The notes beneath the pieces were generated by a model that worked only from the letters and a program-made list of their open reading frames with translations, was not told the DNA's origin and ran no database searches. A DNA stretch of 64,000 bases, taken from NCBI GenBank assembly GCA_017979445.1, contig CM030706.1, positions 14,122,967 through 14,186,966 on the forward strand, written 5' to 3'. The position numbers and the translations under genes are program-made. Positions within the stretch are counted from its first letter, which is position 1, and each line of letters begins with the position of its first letter. Shown piece by piece: positions 32,749-45,049 of this stretch. Origin of the DNA: Akebia trifoliata (taxonomy: Eukaryota; Streptophyta; Magnoliopsida; Ranunculales; Lardizabalaceae).

Positions 32749-35700
32749 TTGAATGAATCTTGTGACAGAACAGAGTATGAAAGAGATGAATACGACTTTG
32801 ACCTTGAGCTCGACTTTGATGTCATGGGGATTGAAGAAGAGTTAGAAGAAGAGGTTGAATATCCTCCAAAAGAAATCAAAGAACTCATAGAACGTCACGA
32901 GAAAGGTGTTCAGCCAAATATAGAGGATACAAACTCAGTGAACCTAGGCACCGAAGATGACCCACGGATTGTTAAAATCGAAGTCATATTAACGATTGAG
33001 CAGAAAGAAGAAATGACAAAGTTCCTACAATAGTACCAAGATGTCTTCGCATGGTCCTACCAAGACATGCCCGGTTTAGACATAGATATGGTCGTTCACA
33101 AGTTACCTATCAAAATGGAAAGCAAGCCGATCAAGCAGAAATTACGAAGGTTGAAACCAGAGTGGACACTTAAGGTCAAGGATGAAGTAATGAAGCAGTT
33201 CTAAGCAGGGTTTCTCGTAGTATCCACTTACCCTGAGTGGCTCGCTAATGTCGTTCATGTACCAAAGAAAGACGGAAAGGTACGCATGTGTGTAGACTAT
33301 CGTGATCTAAATAGAGCTAGTCATAAAGATGACTTTCCATTACCACACATCAACACCTTGGTCGATAATACAGTGGGGCACGGTATGTTCTCCTTCATTG
33401 ATGGTTTCTCGGGTTATAATCAGATAAAGATGGCAAAAGAAGATCAAGAGAAAACTGCATTTATTACACCTTGGGGTACCTTTCACTATAAGGTCATGCC
33501 ACTCGGTCTCAAGAATGCTGGGGCAACTTACCAACGAGCCATGACTGTCTTATTTCATGACATGATCCACAAGGAGATAGAGGTATACGTGGATGACATG
33601 ATAGCTAAATCAAACCTCGACGATGATCATCTGGTAAACCTGAAGAAACTGTTTGATCGATTAAGGAAGTATATCTTAAGGTTTAATCCGGTAAAGTGTG
33701 TATTTGGGGCCACGTCAGGAAAGCTATTGGGGTTCATCGTTAGTAGAAGAGACATCGAAATTGATCCAACTAAAACGAAGTACATCATAAATATGGAGTC
33801 ACCCAAGTCAGAGAAAGAGATCAGGGGATTCTTAGAAAAAATTCAGTACATTAGTCGATTCATCGCACAACTAACTCCGATCTGTGAGCCAGTATTCAAA
33901 CTACTGAAGAAGAATGAGCTGAAAGAATGGAATGAAGACTGTCAAGAAGCTTTCGACAAGATTAAGAGATACTTGCTTAATCCACCAGTCTTAGTTCCAC
34001 CTACACCAGGTCAACCTCTACTGATGTATCGTTCCGTGCAAGAAAACTCCATGGGCTGCGTACTAGGGCAACATGATGAAACAGGTCGAAAAGAACAAGC
34101 CATCTATTACCTTAGCAAGAAGTTTACAAGTTACGAGACGAACTATTCAACCCTCGAAAAGACGTGTTGTGCCTTTGTTTGGGCATCACAACTGTTACGC
34201 CACTACTTGCTCAGTTATTCGACTATGCTTATTGCTCGAATGGACCCCTTGAAGTATCTCTTCGAGAAGCCGGCACTAATGGGACGTACCGCAAAATGGC
34301 AGCTACTATTATCTGAGTTCGACATCACCTATGTCACTCAAAAAGCCATAAAAGGACAAGCCATTGCTGACCACTTAGCGGAACACCCTCTACCCGACTA
34401 TGAGCCACTAAAGACAAATTTTCCTGATGAAGCCATTTTATTTGCTGAAGTCGAGAGCGACGATGAAGAATCTAATTGGAAAATGTACTTTGATGGAGCA
34501 GTGAATCAAAAGGGAAACGGAATTGGGGCAGTTCTGGTTAAGCCAGATGGGACTCATATCCCTATTGCAGTCAGACTAAGGTTTCAATGTTCGAATAACG
34601 AAGCCGAGTATAAAGCATGTATTGTGGGGTTGAAAGCAGCGATCGACCTCGAAGTGGGTAAAATAGATGTATTTGGAGACTCAAGTCTGGTAGTCTACCA
34701 GACAACGGAAGAATGGAAGACCCGAGAGCGAAGATTGGTTTCGTATCACGAGTATCTCGAAGATCTAAGTTCAAACTTCACTCGAATCTCATTTACTTAT
34801 ATGCCGAGGGCTAAGAATCAGTTTGCAGACGCATTGGCTACTCTAGCCTCAATGATCAGCATCTCCGAAGGTACCATAGTCGACCCCCTTGAGATTGGTA
34901 TTCAAGACGAGCCATCATATTGTCTACCAGTGGAGATTGAAGAGTCTGAGGAAAAACCCTGGTATGCAGACATCAAGGCATTCTTAAAAGACCGAACTTT
35001 CCCACCCGATGCCACAGCAACAGACCGAAAGACTATTCAGAGATTGGCAGGACAGTTCTTCTTGAGTAGTGGAGTCTTATACAAAAAGTCTCACCACGAG
35101 GTCCTCCTCAGGTGTGTAATAGAAGCAGAGGCTCAACACTTAATTGAGACTGTGCACGGCGAAGTCTGTGGACCTCACATGAATGGACATATGCTCACAA
35201 AGAAGATAATGAGAATGGGTTACTACTGGACAACCATGGAGAGCGACGGGTACCAACATGTTCGGAAGTGCCATTTGTGTCAAATCTATGCCAATAAGAT
35301 CAATGCGCCACCTTCAGAATTACACAATATGACTTCTCCCTGGCCCTTCTCACTCTAGGGCATGGATGTCATCTGGCAGATCAATCCTCAAGCTTCCAAT
35401 AGGCATCGCTTCATCTTAGTTGCTATCGATTACTTTACAAAATGGGTAGAAGCAGCATCTTACGCCAATGTTACAAGGGACAATTTCTTGAAGTTTGTGA
35501 AGAACAACATCATATGTCGATACGGCCTCCCAAGCGGAATAGTAACTAATAATGCCAAAAATCTAAAAAATAAAGACATGTCTAAGATGTGCAAGGATTT
35601 TCAGATCACTCATCACAACTCAGTCATTTACAGACTAAAAATGAATGGAGCAGTCGAAGCCGCTAACAAAAATATCAAAAAGATCATCGAGAAAATGATT

Positions 35701-36207
35701 GTCACTTATAAGGATTGGCACGAGATGTTACCATTTGCTCTACATGCTTATCGAACGTCAATTCGAACCTCGACTGGGGCAACGCCTTACTCATTGGTAT
35801 ACGGAATGGAATCGATCTTGCCCGTTGAGGTCGAGATTCCCTCCCTTCGAATCTTAAAAGAAGTTGAATTGGATGAGGCAGAGTGGGTCCAAGCCCGATT
35901 TGATCAGTTGAACTTAATAGAAGAGAAACGTCTTTCAGCAATTTGTCACGGTCAAACGTATCAACGAAGAATAACACGTGCTTATAACAAAAAGGTTCGA
36001 CCTCGGGAGTTTGTACCTGGAGACTTAGTTCTGAAGAAGATTCTACCAATACAAGAATATGCAAGAGGAAAGTTTCGTCCAAATTACGAAGGGCTATTCG
36101 TCGTCCAAAAAGTATTGTCCGGAGGAGCGCTGATTCTCACAGAGATAGACGGGGAAGTCTTTCCGCAACCGATCAATGCTGACATCGTTAAAAAATATTA
36201 CGCCTGA
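32749..36207 (+). pseudogene. Pol of element 3: RT, RNase H, archaeal-type RNase H, integrase
   Basis: One frame across 3.46 kb, broken by stops at 33031-33033 (TAG), 33202-33204 (TAA) and 35356-35358 (TAG, from TGG). The RT has DYRDLNRA (about 33295), GFSGYNQI and the catalytic YVDDM (about 33590). The first RNase H (about 34010-34370) lacks the usual first Asp (MYRSVQEN). The second RNase H (about 34480-34860) keeps FDGA, NNEAEY, GDSSLV and FADALA, the four acidic positions of the archaeal type. Integrase has an HHCC zinc finger (about 35155-35290), MDVIW, then IVTNNAKN where the second catalytic Asp is Asn (35548-35550), and the Glu in NGAVEAANK. It ends KKYYA. Confidence 0.92.
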
Positions 36208-38272
36208 AGTCTTCCTTTGAAATGAAGAGAGGCCATCTTTCCACTACCTGAACAACTATCTACCCTTAGTTAATCCTTTTTGAGCCATCACATTCATTTC
36301 TTAACCCAGGACCGGGGCAAATCACCGCTATCAAGAGAATCGAAAAAGAAAAAAAAAAATCAAAAGTCAAAACAAAAATACCAAAGTATACTCCTGGCCC
36401 GCATGAGGATAAACTGTGAACGGCTAAAAGTACAAAAAAAATCAAAAAGTCAAAAAAAAAAAAAAAAAAAAAAACCCTCAAATGTCTGATCTCAAGTTCG
36501 ACCCAAGTCTCCTACCTAAACAAGTTCGTGTGACGATAGGAGGAGACATAAATCATATTTTAGAAACAAAAACAGACAAACCCCATGTCCAATCTACCCC
36601 TCAATAAATCCAAACTCAACCTTCCTTACATCGTTTCACAACCCTAGCCTAAGCCTACATTTCATCCTATTTAAAGTCCTCTCAAATCAAGGAATGACTC
36701 AAGGCAACTCAATCACGGTAGAAGTATGTCATGAAAAGCATCGTCAGAGTATAGTTGATTTTGCTATTTAACTCGGATTTCAAGCCACCAAAGTCGTTGG
36801 AAGACCCGAGAGGGGAGGTCAGGTCAAATATTTGAAAAAAAAAAGAGCAACTTGAAGTGTAGAGTCATTGATCTTGAAGCTCAACTTGAGTCACCGCCCC
36901 ATGAAAATCGTCGGAGGAACTCGAGAGAGGAGTCCAGATCTGTTACTCAAGAAAGAGCACCACTAGAAGAGTAAAGTGTTCGATCTCGCAGCTCAACTTT
37001 AGTTACCAAGCCACAAGGGGTATAGAGAAATCGAGAAGGTATTCAAAGCAAAAAATCTATAAAGTAAGCATAGATTGAAAGGGCATAGTGAAAACCTACA
37101 AGGGCATTATGAGTAAAAAAATCAGTCTATAGCAAGATCAAAACCACCGGCACGATGAAAACCCAAAAAGGGCGTCAATACGCAAAAATGTAGAAATTGG
37201 GTCTGGTGAAAATCGTAATTGGCACCAGGGGCAAAAATGAAAAAATAAAAAAAATAAAACAACTCCTGACCCGCAAGAGTATAAATTGTGAACGGCAAAA
37301 ATCTCGAAATCCTCAATGTTCCAACGGATACAGCGAAGATAACTCAGTCAAAATTCTCAGTCTCAGGGATGATTCTAAAGAGGCTAATGATTAGCTGACA
37401 CTTGTATCCTCGACATTTGGCAAAAACACCATGATCGTTAACTTTTAGAGTTTTCAAACACAGTCTGTCACAGATTATTCGACAAAGACAATCTTTTAAA
37501 ACCTAAAACGAAAAAAAAACAAAAAAAAATGCATCATCAAAATTACTATTTTTGGCTTATGACGAAGAATCTAGTACTTTTCTTAAAATCAAGAGTTTTC
37601 GAAAGCAGTAGATATATCTGAGGTAACTACGTAAAAAACCTATTTTTTTATTTCATTTATTTCAAATAATACTACACAGCTCTTCTTGAAAGTAAAGTAC
37701 AAAAGGGGACAATGGAAGAAGAACTACTGAAACATTTTCATACAAAGCATAATAGGCACCAAATCTATCCTTTAAGGCTTTGATTTGAGAAGACTGGTCG
37801 ATGATGATTCTCTCCGCATCCGAAACAAGATGACTCACCGAATGCTCAAATATTAGGTCGTCATGCATTTTCAAAGCAAGTCTCTCTCGAGAACGGCCAC
37901 ACTACGCTAAGCCCTCTCAAGACGATCCCGTAACTTCCATGAATGGGAAACTAAGTTTGAAATTCAAAATCAACGAGGGAAAAAAGAAAAAATATCTCAA
38001 AATTGCATTGCATGATTTAAAATGTCAATCATTTTCCAAAACTCATCAAAAATCAATCCAAGATTTCAAACGAGCTCCGTGCCACGAAGTCAAGGGTTTC
38101 AAAAAAGTCAACCCTGTCAGACCCTGTGCTTGGGCAGCCACATTCTACAAAAAAATTCAATCCATCCGATATTTTTAATCATTATGCAATAAATTATTTT
38201 AGATTCGTGCAAATAAAGGGTCTAATTTATTCTTTGCAGTTCTTTGCAAGCAACTCCTACAAAGAGGGCAGT
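36208..38272 (+). other. 3' non-coding region and polypurine tract of element 3
   Basis: No domain. An A-run rich part (36340-36475) and a motif 'ataaactgtgaacggc' at about 36408-36423, repeated as 'ataaattgtgaacggc' at about 37281-37296, suggest an old duplication. ORFs here are short. AAAGAGGGCAGT at 38261-38272 abuts the 3' LTR and is the polypurine tract. Unlike family A there is no long satellite-like array in this position. Confidence 0.6.
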
Positions 38273-40031
38273 TGTAGACACCCCAATTTGCACGAACCCG
38301 TTAGAAAAATCTAAATTTTCTCGAATTGATTTCGAGTTAGACTCAAGCTCTTTGACGGACTCCCATTGCCACGTGGTATCATTATTCATGCATACTTATT
38401 GCATCTCATATCATTGCATGCCCATACATTGTCCCTAATCCACTTTAAACCTATATCCATCACCCATATCCTAACCCAAGTCCATAAATAAAGTCCATAT
38501 CCCAAACCCAAAACCAAGTCCATCCTAAGCCCAAACCCAAGTCCATATCCTAACCTAAACCCAAGCCCAACACCAAGCCCACTCCAAGTCCATTCTCTCA
38601 CCCCTTCACAAGATGACACATGTTGATACCTCATAAGCCCCCAATACCCAATGCATCATCTAATTGGAGGGTCAACTTCCCTTTTGTGAAAAATCAAGAA
38701 TGCCCTTCTCAAAAAGTTTAGTCAAACCAAAAAGGTTATTTGATTCTCCCATTGGCCCATTTCAAAATCATACTTTCATCCCTGCTTTATTTGTTATTTA
38801 CAAATGAACCAAGATCTACTTTTTACCTACCACTCCACCTTTACACATGTCACTCCCTTATTCACCCTCGCAAAAGTACTTTTGTTCTCTCACCTCTATT
38901 TATCAAAAAACCAAGAATCAAAGAATGCTTTTAGAGTTTCTTCACAAATGTTATCTTTGCCATCATACAATTGAAAAATCCAAAAAGAAATAACCTAAAC
39001 TTTGTGTCCATTCTCTTTATTTTTAGGGTTAAACCACTTTATCCCCAAAAGTTCTCCAAAAACTCTATAAATACCCTCATTTTCTAAAAACAATTCATGC
39101 TCTCAAGCCCCCATCTCTCAACCTAAAACTCTACCAAAATTTTTACTCACTCTCTCATCTTCTAAACTTCAATCCACTCAACCCTCAACCATTTCATTCA
39201 ACTCTCAAGTCTACCTTTCAAGGTTTAAGTTCATCAAGGAACAAGGTGGGGTTTAAGATGTAGTTTACTTATTTCAAAGTTTGCATTCTCTTCTTCTAAC
39301 CCTCTCTTTTCTTTATTTTTAGAAATCCCTAAGATGTAATGTATACCCTCTCCCATCCCTGGTAGATTAGACTAATGTTCGATCGAAATGATGAGGGTTG
39401 AAGCCCTTTTCACCTCAATCTCATGCATCATCTTGTACACAATGCACACACTCACCTATGCAGGGCAATGATGAAGAAATGTGTCACCCTCTTGATGGGG
39501 TGAAACACTAAGTTTCTAGCCATGCATACATGCATCAAGGTTGTGGCCTCAAGGGAACTCCATCATAGAGTCTCTCTAAAAGTTCAAAACTACATTCATA
39601 TTCATAAATGCAATGTGACTACATAGGTCATTCTCTTCCATAAAATGCCCTTAATATCACTTTGAAATCAATACCTTTTTAAAAAGGGGACATTTCACTC
39701 CAATGCACACACCACCTTTATCATACATTCTCATGCATTTAGTATTTATTTTCTTGAGTTTTTACAAAATAAAATGGCCAAGTAAGGTAACCACCTTTGG
39801 TGGAGAGGATGGGGTGCCTAACACCTTCCCCATCCTCTAACCGAACCTCCTTACCTAGATCTTAGGTAGACCTTGCCCTTTTCCAACGAATGAGAGTCAC
39901 TACAATGCCATGGAAAAAAATAATTTTTAAAAATCGATTCGGGTGCCCATTCACACCCATTTCCAAAAAAGAATGGTGGCGACTCCAAACAATGTAGCAT
40001 TGAGGTTCATGGCGAACATTTCATGTCTACA
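38273..40031 (+). repeat. Second LTR of the element 3 block (1,759 bp)
   Basis: Starts TGTAGACACCCC, ends TGTCTACA. It is 219 bp shorter than the first LTR because one ~145-bp direct repeat and its upstream ~75-85 bp are missing near 38740; the remaining sequence is very similar. It serves as 3' LTR of the full copy and 5' LTR of the truncated copy that follows. TATA box at 39066-39073. Confidence 0.92.
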
Positions 40032-40804
40032 ACTTGGCGACTCCACTGGGGAACAAGTGGGTCCAAACCAATTTGACTTGGCCATTTTCTTTTCTTTCAT
40101 TTTTCTTTCAAAAAAGAATATTCAACTTTATTTTTTAATTTCATTTTTGTTACTAACATATTTGTTGGTTGATTCACTTTGTTGTGTTTATGATGTTCTC
40201 CTCTTTGTGGGAATGCATGTAATATTTATTTTTTGTATTTTTTCAAGGTTGTAAGGGTTGATACACATTTGTAATGCACTTGTGCACATTCGATTCATAT
40301 CTCATTGCACAAACCACCTTCTCCTATTTTAAAAATCTAACCCCGGATGCTGGTACTCTCAAGCCCTCTAGATCGTTCATTTGGGGAGGTGGGGAGGAGA
40401 ACATCCACCTCAATCACCAACCTAAGAAGTGTACATTTCAATGTGCATGGAGGTTTGAAGATTGAGTAACCTCAAACCACCTATAGCCGCATGCATCAAT
40501 ACGATTAGAGGTGTAGGACACAAATGTCAAGATGTATCAACCTTGGGGAATGTTGTAAGTTCTATCTTTTAGCCCTTGAAGGCAAGGTTGTAATGTCCAA
40601 AAGAATAAAGGTATATGAATCCTAGGAGTCCCTATGATTCTTCCCTTAGGTAAAAGGGAAGAAATTCTTTTAAGAACTCATGGTTATTACCATTTATGTG
40701 CGTGTCAAAAAAAAAACCAGAAAATAGCAGACTCTAGGCCTATAGCAATGAGCAAAACACTAAATATTGGGCAACAAAGCAAGTCGGAGTGAAAAATTAG
40801 CTAC

Positions 40805-40983
40805 TGGTTCGATCACACAAAACGGACTGAAGAAATGAAGTAAAGTCCGTTAATACAGAACGGACTGGATGTTTTTATCTCAGTCCGTTTTGTATGAACG
40901 GACTCATAATTTTACCTTAAGTCCGTTTTTCATGAGCAGACTTAAGTGTTTTGCTTCAATCCGTGCTGTAAACACGGACCAGG
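40805..40983 (+). repeat. Hairpin array, second copy
   Basis: Same five-unit array as 26777-26952. The two perfect hairpins AGTCCGTT-N7-AACGGACT are unchanged. Differences fall mostly in loops and spacers, plus one extra A before the second unit. Confidence 0.85.
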
Positions 40984-41034
40984 ATTTGAAAACCCTCTAA
41001 TCTTCATACTCTACGGCCACCCTACACGACCTAT

Positions 41035-41850
41035 ATCCATATCAAATTGGGTCCACGACCCATGTCCATATCCAAATGGGTCCACAACCCACATCCATTT
41101 CCAAATAAGTCCACGACTCACATTTATATCAAAATGGGTACACGACTCATATCCATATCCAATGGGGTCAACGACCCACATCCATATCAAATTGGGCCCA
41201 CGACCCACATCCATATCAAATTGGATCCACGACCTACGACCCATATCCTTCCAATTGGGTCCACGACCCATGTCCATATCCAAATGAGTCAACGACCCAT
41301 ATCCATATCCAATTGAGTCCACGACCCATGTCCATATCCAAATGGGTCCCCATATCCATATCTAAGTGGGTCCACGACCCATATCCATATCTAAATGGGT
41401 CCACGACCCACATCTATATCTAATTGGGTCAACGACCCACATCCATATCCAATTGGGTCCATGACCCATATCCTTCCAATTGGGTCCACGACCCATGTCC
41501 ATATCTAAATGGGTCCCCATATCCATATCCAAGTGGGTCCACGACCCATATCCATATCTAAATGGGTCCACGACCCACATCCATATCTAAATGGGTTAAC
41601 AACCCATATCCATATCCATATCCAATTGGATCAACGACTCACATCTATATCCAATTGGGTCCATGACCCATATCCTTCCAATTGGGTCCACGACCCATGT
41701 CCATATCCAAATGAGTCAACGACCCATATCCGTATCCAATTGGGTCCGTGACTCATACCCACCTCAAAAATGGGTCCACAACCCTTATCTACTTTCAATT
41801 GGGTCTATGACCCGTATCCTTACCGAAGGGGTCCATGACCCATAACCACT
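41035..41850 (+). repeat. ~30-bp palindromic tandem array, second copy
   Basis: Counterpart of 27003-27725, about 90 bp longer and with a different order of variant units ('gggtccccatatccatatc' blocks), indicating unit gain and loss since the copies separated. Confidence 0.88.
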
Positions 41851-41974
41851 TTAAGATCTACCTGAGTGGGGTCCATCTCCGCTACCCACATCTTTTTTGA
41901 GTCGGAACCACACCCCGTACCCAACGCAAATCAGAGCTATCAAGTAATCTACCTTTACAAAACGCCTTTTTTAG

Positions 41975-42840
41975 ATCCATACTGACCAAACCTCCGGTTC
42001 CGTGCTGGCGAACCTCCGGCTCCGTGCTGACGAACCTTCGACTCCATGTCGATAAACCTCCGACTCCGTACTGACAAACCGCTGGTTCCGTGCCGACAAA
42101 CAGTCAGCTCCGTGCTGAGAAACCTCCGGCTCCGTGCTGATGAACCTTCTGCTCCGTGCCGATAAACCTCCAGCTCTGTGCTGACAAACCTCCGGTTCCG
42201 TGTTGATGAACTTTCGGTTCCATGTCGATAAACCTTCGGCTCCGTGCCGACAAACCTCCGGCTCCGTGCTGATGAACTTTTGGCTCCATGTCGATAAACC
42301 TCCAGCTCCGTGCAGACAAACCTCCGACTCCGTGCTGATGAACCTTCGGCTCCATACCGATAAACCTCCAGTTCCATGCTGATAAACCTCCGGCTCCGTG
42401 CTGATAAACCTCCAGCTCCGTGCTAATAAATCTCCGGCTCCGTGTTGATGAACCTTCGGCTCCGTGCCGATAAACCTCCGGCTCCGTGCTGATAAACCTT
42501 CAGCTCCGTGCTGACCCTTCGGCTCGTGCCGATAAACCTCCAACTCCGTGTTGACAAACCTTCGACTCCGTGCTGATGAACCTTTGGCTCCGTGCCGATA
42601 AACCTCCGGCTCCGTGCCGATAAACCTCCAGGTCCGTGCTGACAAACCTCCGATTCCGTGCTGATGAACCTTCAGCTCCGTGCTGACAAACCTCTAGTTC
42701 CGCGCTGACAAACCTTTGGCTCCGTGCCGATAACCTTCCGACTCCGCGCCAATAACCTTTCAGCTCCGTGCTAACAAACTCCAGTTCCATGCTAATCAAT
42801 ATCTAGCTCCGTGCCGACGAACCCCAGCTCCATGCTAACA
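41975..42840 (+). repeat. ~21-bp tandem array, second copy
   Basis: Counterpart of 27850-28345 but about 370 bp longer. Minus-strand ORFs of up to 224 codons (41971-42645) are a by-product of the 21-bp period. Confidence 0.88.
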
Positions 42841-42971
42841 AAAAATCCAACCTCAACGAAATTTAGGATTTTCTTAATACAACTTTACCAATTAATCCAA
42901 TCTGACATAATAAATCATCATGCATCTTCATTATGTAAATGATATATTAACGTTTAACCTCTTATTCACAG

Positions 42972-44653
42972 GTGACCAAACGACCCAAAAATAAGTACTT
43001 ACCACTCGACAATCCTCCGTATTTTCTACGCTCACAACCAATCATGAGCACTTCAGAGCAACCTCAGCAGACAGCGTCAGAAGTAGTAACGGATCTCGCC
43101 TCAAAGCTTGATTTGGTAGTGAAGGCACTAAAAAAACACGATAAGATTCTGGATTTGCTGATGGCCAACCCAAGTATCATCTAGGCTGTCCAACATAAAG
43201 TTTCTGGCTCAAATCAGGCCATGCCAGAGCAACCACAACAACAACCTCTGCAAGCACAGAATACCTCACTACCCACCGCTCCTGCCAACCAAGGACCTCT
43301 AATTCACATTCACTGCAATCCATCACGACATGAGGTCGTTCAAGAGGAAGAATGTGAATTCAGGGTAGCTGAGGTAAGGAGTACCAAAGAGGAGAGACTT
43401 GCAAGCAAGCTCGATGCAGTCGAGGAAGAGATCAGAAGGATGAAAGGCAAAGACTCCACAAATGGAATGAGGTTCAGAGATCTGTGCCTGTACCCTAATG
43501 CATCATTGATGCCAAAGTTTAAGTGTCCCGACTTCGAAAAATACAATGGCATTGGGTGTCCTCTGTCCCACTTGAAGCTCTATTGTGGGTCTATGTGCCA
43601 GTTTGGTGACGATGACAGGTTGTTGGTTCAACTCTTCCAAAGGAGTCTAACAGGGGCAGCTCTCTCATGGTTCTCTCAATTAGATCATTCTCGGATTAAA
43701 AGTTGGCAGGATCTGACCACAATTTTCTTGGAGGAATACAGGTTCAATACAGACATGGGATTCGACAACAATGACATGGCCAAGATGACTCGGAAGCCAA
43801 AGGAAAGTGTGAAAGAATATGCTCAAAGGTGGCGAGAATCGACTTCCAAAGTAAAACCACCGATGATTGAACAAGAGATGAACACCATATTCATCTCAAC
43901 TTTGGGCCACACATTCTACACGCATCTAGTGGGTCATACAACTACAAGCTTCTCGTCATTGGTCCAAGTGGCGGATCGAGTTGAAGATGGTATTCGATTA
44001 GGACTGATCTACAACTTGTCCAGTCTAGGGGCACTAGCAGGGGGGTCTACTCAACGGAAATTGATAGTCTTGAACAAGAAAAAAGAAGAAGCACAGGTTA
44101 ACAATGTACAACCCATTCATCCTTTCTTCATCTCAGCACCAAACCAGAGGCCGCCAATACCTTAGGTCCCTTTTAAGGTTAACCCACCTCAAGCCACACC
44201 AGTTCCACAGACATTCCAGTTCGGACAAAATCCGATATTTGGTCAGAACCCACAGTTTGTCCAAACTCATCAAACCAAGCAGCGTAGACCCAACAGAATC
44301 CCACGAGTCTTCACTCGTTTGCCTATGACTCTATCCGAAATACTCCCAGCACTACTCAGGGGAGAATATCTCACTAAGAGGCCGTTAAACCCAGAGGCGA
44401 TAAAGGGACCAGGGTACAATCCCAGTCAATTCTGCGAATTTCATATGGGTGCACCGGGGCATGCCACCGACCAATGTTGGCAACTCAAGCACCAAGTTCA
44501 GAATCTAATCGACAGGAAAGCGATCATCTTGGATGGTCCGGCAGACCAAGTACCTCAGCAGAATATCAATCAGAACCCGTTACCGACACATAATAGGGGA
44601 GGCAATGGGCCGACAGTCAATGCCATAGAGAGGGATGAACCGAGTTTCAACCC
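42972..44653 (+). pseudogene. gag, second copy, truncated, better preserved than copy 1
   Basis: One frame from 42972 to the break, interrupted only by TAG at 43182-43184 and TAG at 44163-44165. Both are CAG in copy 1, so both are C-to-T changes. The core (LSWFSQLDHSRIKSWQDL, EYAQRWRE) lacks the two frameshifts of copy 1. The zinc-knuckle-like segment keeps its first Cys (CEFHMGAPGHATDQC, about 44432-44475). The Pro-rich tail and everything downstream are missing. Confidence 0.88.
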
Positions 44654-44733
44654 TTTGATTCATGCAGAAAGATATACAAGATTACACATAATTATAAGTT
44701 GTAACAACTGCCACAAAGAATGTTTGGGGTACC
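44654..44733. repeat. 80-bp duplication, right copy
   Basis: Identical to 23946-24025. The last base (44733) is the final base of the RFC3-like exon, and GT of its donor is inside the duplication, so this copy keeps the original exon-intron junction. Confidence 0.95.
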
Positions 44734-45049
44734 TTCAATGTGAAATATGGCCTTATGCCTAAGACGCATCCTATGCTCCTGTAAATGAAAAAAAAATGTA
44801 AGCATTGGAGTTAGAAATACACAAGGAGTCACAAACGAGATTTATACGACTAGCATCAATCAAGATATCGAAACATCCAACCTCCTTCCAGACTTCCCAC
44901 TTGTACAAGCGGTACACATGCAAGGTCAAGACCCATCATGGGAGATATCCCACTTTGAAATAACAAGAGCTTACATAATACACAGCCCAATGGCAGACTT
45001 CGTGTTTTAGTTTAGCATCCAGTTTCTTTAATAATTCGAAAAGCAACCT
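44733..45049 (-). pseudogene. RFC3 (clamp-loader subunit) fragment, two exons
   Basis: Replication factor C loads PCNA. Exon 1 (44975-45049, 75 nt, after 'ggttttcag') reads RLLFELLKKLDAKLKHEVCH then WAVYY and is followed by GTAAGC. Exon 2 (44733-44778, 46 nt, after 'tttacag') reads EHRMRLRHKAIFHIE and is followed by GTACCC. Joined in phase they match the C-terminal region of plant RFC3 (HEVCHWAAYYEHRMRLG.KAIFHIEAF type). Both exons are open, but the ATPase part and the extreme C-terminus are absent. The next fragment in the transcription direction before element 3 inserted is the MAP70-like exon. A fragment, not a gene. Confidence 0.82.

Larger units (their letters stand above)
24026..40031 (+). 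mobile_element. Tat-lineage Ty3/gypsy retrotransposon, family B, full length (element 3)
   Basis: LTR 24026-26003, internal 26004-38272, LTR 38273-40031. The internal part holds, in order: primer-binding site, leader with hairpin array and two tandem arrays, gag, protease, G-patch-like segment, reverse transcriptase, RNase H, a second archaeal-type RNase H, integrase, and a ~2 kb non-coding 3' region with polypurine tract. Dual RNase H is the diagnostic trait of the Tat lineage (Ogre, Retand and relatives). Several stops, frameshifts and catalytic substitutions show it is dead. Confidence 0.93.
40032..44653 (+). mobile_element. Truncated second internal region of family B
   Basis: Directly after the second LTR a new primer-binding site (40035-40052) opens a second copy of the internal region: leader, hairpin array (about 40805-40983), two tandem arrays and gag. 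It breaks off inside gag after 'gagtttcaaccc' (equivalent to about 30173 in copy 1). At the break it joins the 80-bp host duplication with 2-3 bases of microhomology (TT/TTT). It has no third LTR. Confidence 0.92.

Noticed and set aside
41971..42645. 224-codon minus-strand ORF of Arg/Glu/His-rich repeats (also 27841-28166)
   Set aside because: By-product of a 21-bp tandem repeat in the retrotransposon leader; overlapping frames are equally open.
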